DNA of 17,412 nucleotides, taken from positions 1 to 17,412 of the forward strand of contig JAKJGA010000022.1 in the NCBI GenBank assembly GCA_022704645.1. The letters run 5' to 3'. Position numbers and translations under genes: made by a program. Under the pieces are notes generated by a model, which was not told the DNA's origin, made no database searches, and worked only from the letters and a program-made list of their open reading frames with translations. Shown here one piece after another: positions 13,841-17,412 of the stretch. Origin of the DNA: Spirochaetota bacterium (GTDB taxonomy: Bacteria > Spirochaetota > UBA4802 > JAFGJZ01). Within the stretch, counting starts at the first letter, position 1; each line of letters begins with the position of its first letter.

Positions 13841-15949
13841 ATGAACAGCTCTGAGAAAAATCAGATATTGCTTATTTCGCATTCAAAATCTTCCGGCAGG
13901 GAATTAATGTCCATGCTGGAAGGTTTGAATCTCGAATTTCTTTATGCTGAGAGTTCTTCTGAGGCAATAAACATTATTTCTTTTGCGGCACCTAAGCTCA
14001 TCATTGTAGAAACTTTTTTCGGAAACGAGAACTGCTTTGATCTTTGCCGTATGCTTAAAACAAGTCAACGGACCAAACTTATACCAATTATAGCAATATC
14101 CGATATTGATTGCCAGAATTCACGCGTTCAGGCTATACAAAGCGGAGCAGACACCTTTATGCTGAAGCCTGTAATAAAGGAAGAACTCATCGCTCACGTA
14201 AGAGGTAAAATTTCTCAATTTAATGAGTTTTATCTATTATCAACCACGGATGAACTCACCCGCCTTTATAATAGAAGAGAATTTTTTAAAAGATTTGAAA
14301 ATGAAATCGCTAAAAATGCTGATACAATTATTTCTCTGGCTATTATTGATCTTGATTCCTTTAAGCAGATTAATGATCTTTACGGACATCCTATGGGAGA
14401 TTCCGTTCTCATGAAGTTCGGAGAAATTCTGAATAAACATCTTTCTCCAAGTTTTTTCCCTACTCGCTTCGGCGGTGAAGAATTTGTAATTACTTTATTA
14501 GGAAAAAACGGCATTGAGGCAAAAGATATAATTGATTCAATCCGAAGAGAGTTTGATTCCATAGTTTTCACCACTTCGGATGAAAAAAAATTCAGCATTT
14601 CCTTTTCTGCCGGAATTTCAGAATATCCTGTTTTTGGAAAAAATCTTTCTATACTTCTTTCCCGGGCGGATCAGGCTCTTTATTCTGCTAAAAAAGAGGG
14701 AAAAAGCAGAACCTATATTTTTGATCCCATCATGGCAAAAAACGACCGATTCTGGGAATATTTAAAAAAATCTTCTCACTTCTTCACTGATAAGAAAAAC
14801 AGAGATGCTGTCACAAATCTGCCTTTTCTGCACTCCTCACTTGAAAGCATTTCTAATCTAAGTTTTGAAATAAAAAGTATAGGAATTATTACCGTTAAAA
14901 TAGAAAACATCTCTTCTTTGCGCCAGATTCTTGGAATACCTGTAACCGACTTCATAATAGAGAATCTCAAGATAATTATAAAAAAAACATGTGAAACAAA
15001 CTTTTCAACCGATACTTTTATTTCGGTAAGTGATATATCCGATTATAATTTTATAATTAAGTTTCCGAGTATAATAGACTTTTCCGTGAATGATGAAAAA
15101 TGCCGGACTCTATACCGGAAAATATGCAGAAAAATTGAAAAAGCTTTTTCACATCTTCCTGTTCATCTGAAATTTGCTGATTCGATAATTTTCTTCAACA
15201 AAAAGAATCCTCGGGCAATTATCGGTGAAATAGACAATCTTCTGCAAAAATGTTCCTTCTTAAACAAAAAAATATCCCGAAAGGAAGAACCCGAAAATAT
15301 AATAAAATATCCTGATTTGATAGAAAATAAATTTTTTGAAGATAATTTTGAAAAGAAGTATATTTCCGGTCCTGAGCCTAACAAATATGTTTTCATTTCT
15401 CTAAATAATTTTTATTCTTCATTTTCTTCATCTTTCAGATTTTTAAACAGTATAATTTCTTCTATTGAAATAGCTGAACTTTTCTTAAACTCAGTTTCAA
15501 AGTTAACGAAAAAGGATAACAGTTCGATTGTTCTTCCAAAACTTCATGAAATAGATTTTATCGATTATCTTAATCTGATCAAAAAGATACTTCCGGAGAA
15601 AAAGGTTTTTATTTCTATTAATGAAACTGAAATTAGCGAAGGGAAATTTGATATTCCCAAAGATTTTTTTATTTCCAACAGTTCCGTTTCCCTTGCTATA
15701 TCGGATTGTTATATCAGTTCCGAAATTCTGAATCTAATATCACATTTTGATTTCCGTCTTGTTATTCTCTCTGAACATCTTACAATGTGCCTGCATTGCT
15801 TCAAAGACAGAATAAAAATTCTTAATGGTTTTAAAATTTTTGCTGATCAGCTGGAAATTGATATTTGTTCAAGCAACGTGGCAAATCCTGAGGATATTCA
15901 GCTTTTAAAAGATATTGATATTACCTATTCAGACAGAAATGAACTTTGA
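13841..15949 (+). CDS. Composite c-di-GMP signalling protein: degenerate receiver, GGDEF, degenerate GGDEF-like and EAL-like domains
   Basis: This is a 702-residue cytosolic protein. Residues 6-125 are a receiver domain that lacks the acidic pair (Ser13-His14 instead) and has Glu57 where the phosphorylated Asp belongs; Lys109 is kept. Residues 133-293 are a diguanylate cyclase domain: 'TDELTRLYNRREF', 'IIDLDSFKQINDLYGH..GD' (Asp170, Asn178) and a GGEEF signature at 211-215. The RxxD inhibitory site is missing (Ser-Pro-Ser-Phe). Residues about 322-475 resemble a second GGDEF fold without its signature. About 515-696 resembles an EAL domain ('LAISDCYISSEILNLISHFDFRLVIL', then 'FKIFADQLEI..NPEDIQLLKDIDITY') without the catalytic residues. 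Likely a c-di-GMP synthase with regulatory pseudo-domains. It begins on the base after the pyrF stop, so it belongs to that operon. Confidence 0.9.
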   Translation: MNSSEKNQILLISHSKSSGRELMSMLEGLNLEFLYAESSSEAINIISFAAPKLIIVETFFGNENCFDLCRMLKTSQRTKLIPIIAISDIDCQNSRVQAIQSGADTFMLKPVIKEELIAHVRGKISQFNEFYLLSTTDELTRLYNRREFFKRFENEIAKNADTIISLAIIDLDSFKQINDLYGHPMGDSVLMKFGEILNKHLSPSFFPTRFGGEEFVITLLGKNGIEAKDIIDSIRREFDSIVFTTSDEKKFSISFSAGISEYPVFGKNLSILLSRADQALYSAKKEGKSRTYIFDPIMAKNDRFWEYLKKSSHFFTDKKNRDAVTNLPFLHSSLESISNLSFEIKSIGIITVKIENISSLRQILGIPVTDFIIENLKIIIKKTCETNFSTDTFISVSDISDYNFIIKFPSIIDFSVNDEKCRTLYRKICRKIEKAFSHLPVHLKFADSIIFFNKKNPRAIIGEIDNLLQKCSFLNKKISRKEEPENIIKYPDLIENKFFEDNFEKKYISGPEPNKYVFISLNNFYSSFSSSFRFLNSIISSIEIAELFLNSVSKLTKKDNSSIVLPKLHEIDFIDYLNLIKKILPEKKVFISINETEISEGKFDIPKDFFISNSSVSLAISDCYISSEILNLISHFDFRLVILSEHLTMCLHCFKDRIKILNGFKIFADQLEIDICSSNVANPEDIQLLKDIDITYSDRNEL

Positions 15950-17412
15950 TCTGAAATAATATTCAGAAATCTCTTTTCCAATATCAGAATAAAACATTTT
16001 CATTTCATTCTTGTCTTCGAAAGAAATACAGTCATAATACTCAGCATATTTCTCAGAAATCAGTTTTCTATTATCAGAATATATTCCTTTTGAAGAAATT
16101 ATTAATGGCGGATTATCTATACTTTTAATATATGAGATATTCTTCCCTGAAAGTCTCATAAGAGGTTCAATTAAAAAGTATTTATCACTAATTTCTTCAA
16201 AAAAACCAATATCCTCCGTAACATGATAATACTGTTTTTTTCTTCCCGTTGAAGTATTATCATAATAATGCATTCTTCTGAAAAAATGCTCTTTCTCTTC
16301 AAATAATGACGGATTCTCCTTTATGAGGAAATCTCCCGTAAAAATTATATTGAGAAGTTCCCATTCAGTCTCATATTCCGAAAAAAGCTTTAAAACCTTT
16401 TGTGAATCCGTTTTCTTTAACATATTGATTTGAAAAGAAAAAACATTTGTATCAATAAAATCTTTCTTCTTTAATATTTGTTCGATTTTTGCTGAATCAG
16501 TTTTTATTCCTTTTACAAATATTGAATTTTCATCTGAAGTAAAATCAGGAATTTTTTTTGATGAAACTTCAAATCCGGTTATATTTTCTATTTCCTGCTT
16601 TGCCGCAAAAATATCCTCTTCATTAAATTCACCTCCTTTTAAAAAATAATAAGGAGGCTTCTTCATATATTTATATCCGTTGGTATCACAATAATCCCTG
16701 ACAGCAGTTCCGGGCAGAACCATTAGGGGATAGAATTCAATTTCTTCTGCAAAACCTTCTTCAACTAATTCTGCAACACCCTGCATGAAAGATAAGATAG
16801 AATCTCCTGGTAAACCAGGGATCATCCCGATTTTTAAAGATATGCCGGCAGATCTCAAATTTTTTAATCCTTCCAGAGCTTTTATCTTCTCTGACTTTCT
16901 GCCCGCCTGCTTTAATGCATTTTCAGTAAAAGTCTGTATTCCAACTTCAAGAGAATTTACTCCGGCTTTTTTTAACAGTATTGCATCTGCTTTGCTTATG
17001 CTTTCTGTCCTAAGTTCAGTATGAATAGAAACTTTAGGTTTCAATTTCGACAATTCTTCAAGAATAAGACGATAATCTTTTCTGTTTCTAAAAGAAGGAG
17101 AAAGAATATATACTTCTTTCAATGGTCTTTTTTTGTTTTTGAGTGAATCTAACAGTATTGATGAAGGAAGCTCTCTTACTTTTTTTCCGAATCTTGAATA
17201 ATTACAATAACTGCATTTATAATAACATCCTCTTGTAAGCTCAATAAAAACGGATTCATCATTTGATCTGTTCAAATATCCGGATGAATATGGTTCAACT
17301 ATTTCAGAAGGAGAAAGAAGTTCATTTTCTCTCTGAAGAAAGAATAGATTATCATTTATTGTCTGGAGATGTTTTTGATAATCTCCGGTAAAATACTTTT
17401 TAAAAAAGAACT
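15929..17412 (-). CDS. Radical SAM protein, B12-binding-type architecture likely (N-terminus beyond the right edge)
   Basis: The frame is open from the stop at 15929 to the right edge with no stop, so the gene is partial. A TTG at 17275 is a possible but unlikely start. The iron-sulfur motif Cys-x3-Cys-x2-Cys appears as 'RGCYYKCSYCNYS' (about 17230-17192). It is followed by 'LRTESISKADAILLKKAGVNSLEVGIQT' and 'KIGMIPGLPGDS', the later strands of the radical SAM barrel. Just before the Cys motif comes 'SPSEIVEPYSSGYL', then 'VFIELTRGC'. This order is usual in the linker after a cobalamin-binding domain, which would lie outside the window. The last 220 residues are unrecognised and carry no obvious cofactor motif. 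Substrate unknown. It converges on the GGDEF gene, and the two coding ends overlap by 21 bp. Confidence 0.9.
   Translation of the reverse strand, partial: FFFKKYFTGDYQKHLQTINDNLFFLQRENELLSPSEIVEPYSSGYLNRSNDESVFIELTRGCYYKCSYCNYSRFGKKVRELPSSILLDSLKNKKRPLKEVYILSPSFRNRKDYRLILEELSKLKPKVSIHTELRTESISKADAILLKKAGVNSLEVGIQTFTENALKQAGRKSEKIKALEGLKNLRSAGISLKIGMIPGLPGDSILSFMQGVAELVEEGFAEEIEFYPLMVLPGTAVRDYCDTNGYKYMKKPPYYFLKGGEFNEEDIFAAKQEIENITGFEVSSKKIPDFTSDENSIFVKGIKTDSAKIEQILKKKDFIDTNVFSFQINMLKKTDSQKVLKLFSEYETEWELLNIIFTGDFLIKENPSLFEEKEHFFRRMHYYDNTSTGRKKQYYHVTEDIGFFEEISDKYFLIEPLMRLSGKNISYIKSIDNPPLIISSKGIYSDNRKLISEKYAEYYDCISFEDKNEMKMFYSDIGKEISEYYFRSKFISV

Noticed and set aside
17273..17275. TTG as the true start of the radical SAM gene
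   Set aside because: The frame is open to the edge, upstream residues fit the family, and no ribosome binding site precedes the TTG.
1..17412. CRISPR arrays, tRNA or rRNA genes, insertion sequences
   Set aside because: No regularly spaced repeats, cloverleaf-like sequences, transposase motifs or terminal inverted repeats with target duplications were seen by eye.

Overview
This is an A+T-rich bacterial chromosome segment. The gene set suggests a spirochaete, possibly of the Treponema group: a CheX-type chemotaxis phosphatase, a lipoprotein with a loose lipobox, a secreted VWA / transmembrane / FHA protein, an M18 aminopeptidase, and long lysine- and serine-rich proteins. This placement rests on overall character and is not proven. 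I see no rRNA, tRNA, CRISPR array, insertion sequence or phage gene. Nearly all the sequence is coding, and the only intergenic stretch over 300 bp is about 1254-1579.

Left part (1-7727, all minus strand). A gene start runs off the left edge. Reading towards the left edge, the order is: VWA-FHA membrane protein; an M18 aminopeptidase with its own predicted promoter; purD; an exported protein of unknown function; an imidazolonepropionase-like amidohydrolase; the long gap, with hairpins and DnaA-box-like 9-mers; a cheX-like gene; and a BamE-like lipoprotein gene. purD, the exported protein and the amidohydrolase are tightly packed (a 1-nt gap, then an ATGA overlap) and are very likely one transcript.

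Middle (7789-12349). A solitary N6-adenine DNA methyltransferase with a TaqI-like specificity region, on the plus strand, converges on mnmG-rsmG, two tRNA/rRNA modification genes on the minus strand. A perfect 13-bp inverted repeat separates them. Two exact copies of the 14-bp ParB-binding palindrome GTTCCACGTGGAAC, the core of chromosomal parS, lie 199 bp apart. One is inside rsmG. The other sits on the mnmG/rsmG overlap and includes the rsmG GTG start codon. This puts the window in or near the chromosome's centromere/origin domain, although parA, parB and dnaA are not in the window.

Right part (12475-17412). Diverging from mnmG is a compact plus-strand operon: a macro-domain ADP-ribose hydrolase, type-2 pyrF, and a four-domain signalling protein (degenerate receiver, apparently intact GGDEF, degenerate GGDEF-like, degenerate EAL-like). 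It overlaps tail-to-tail, by 21 bp, a radical SAM gene that enters from the right edge. The radical SAM frame stays open to the edge, so that gene is only partly present.

The points most worth a second look are the paired parS sites and their possible coupling to rsmG translation, the origin-like long gap, the degenerate receiver/EAL cyclase in a macro-pyrF operon, and the mutually exclusive hairpins in front of purD.
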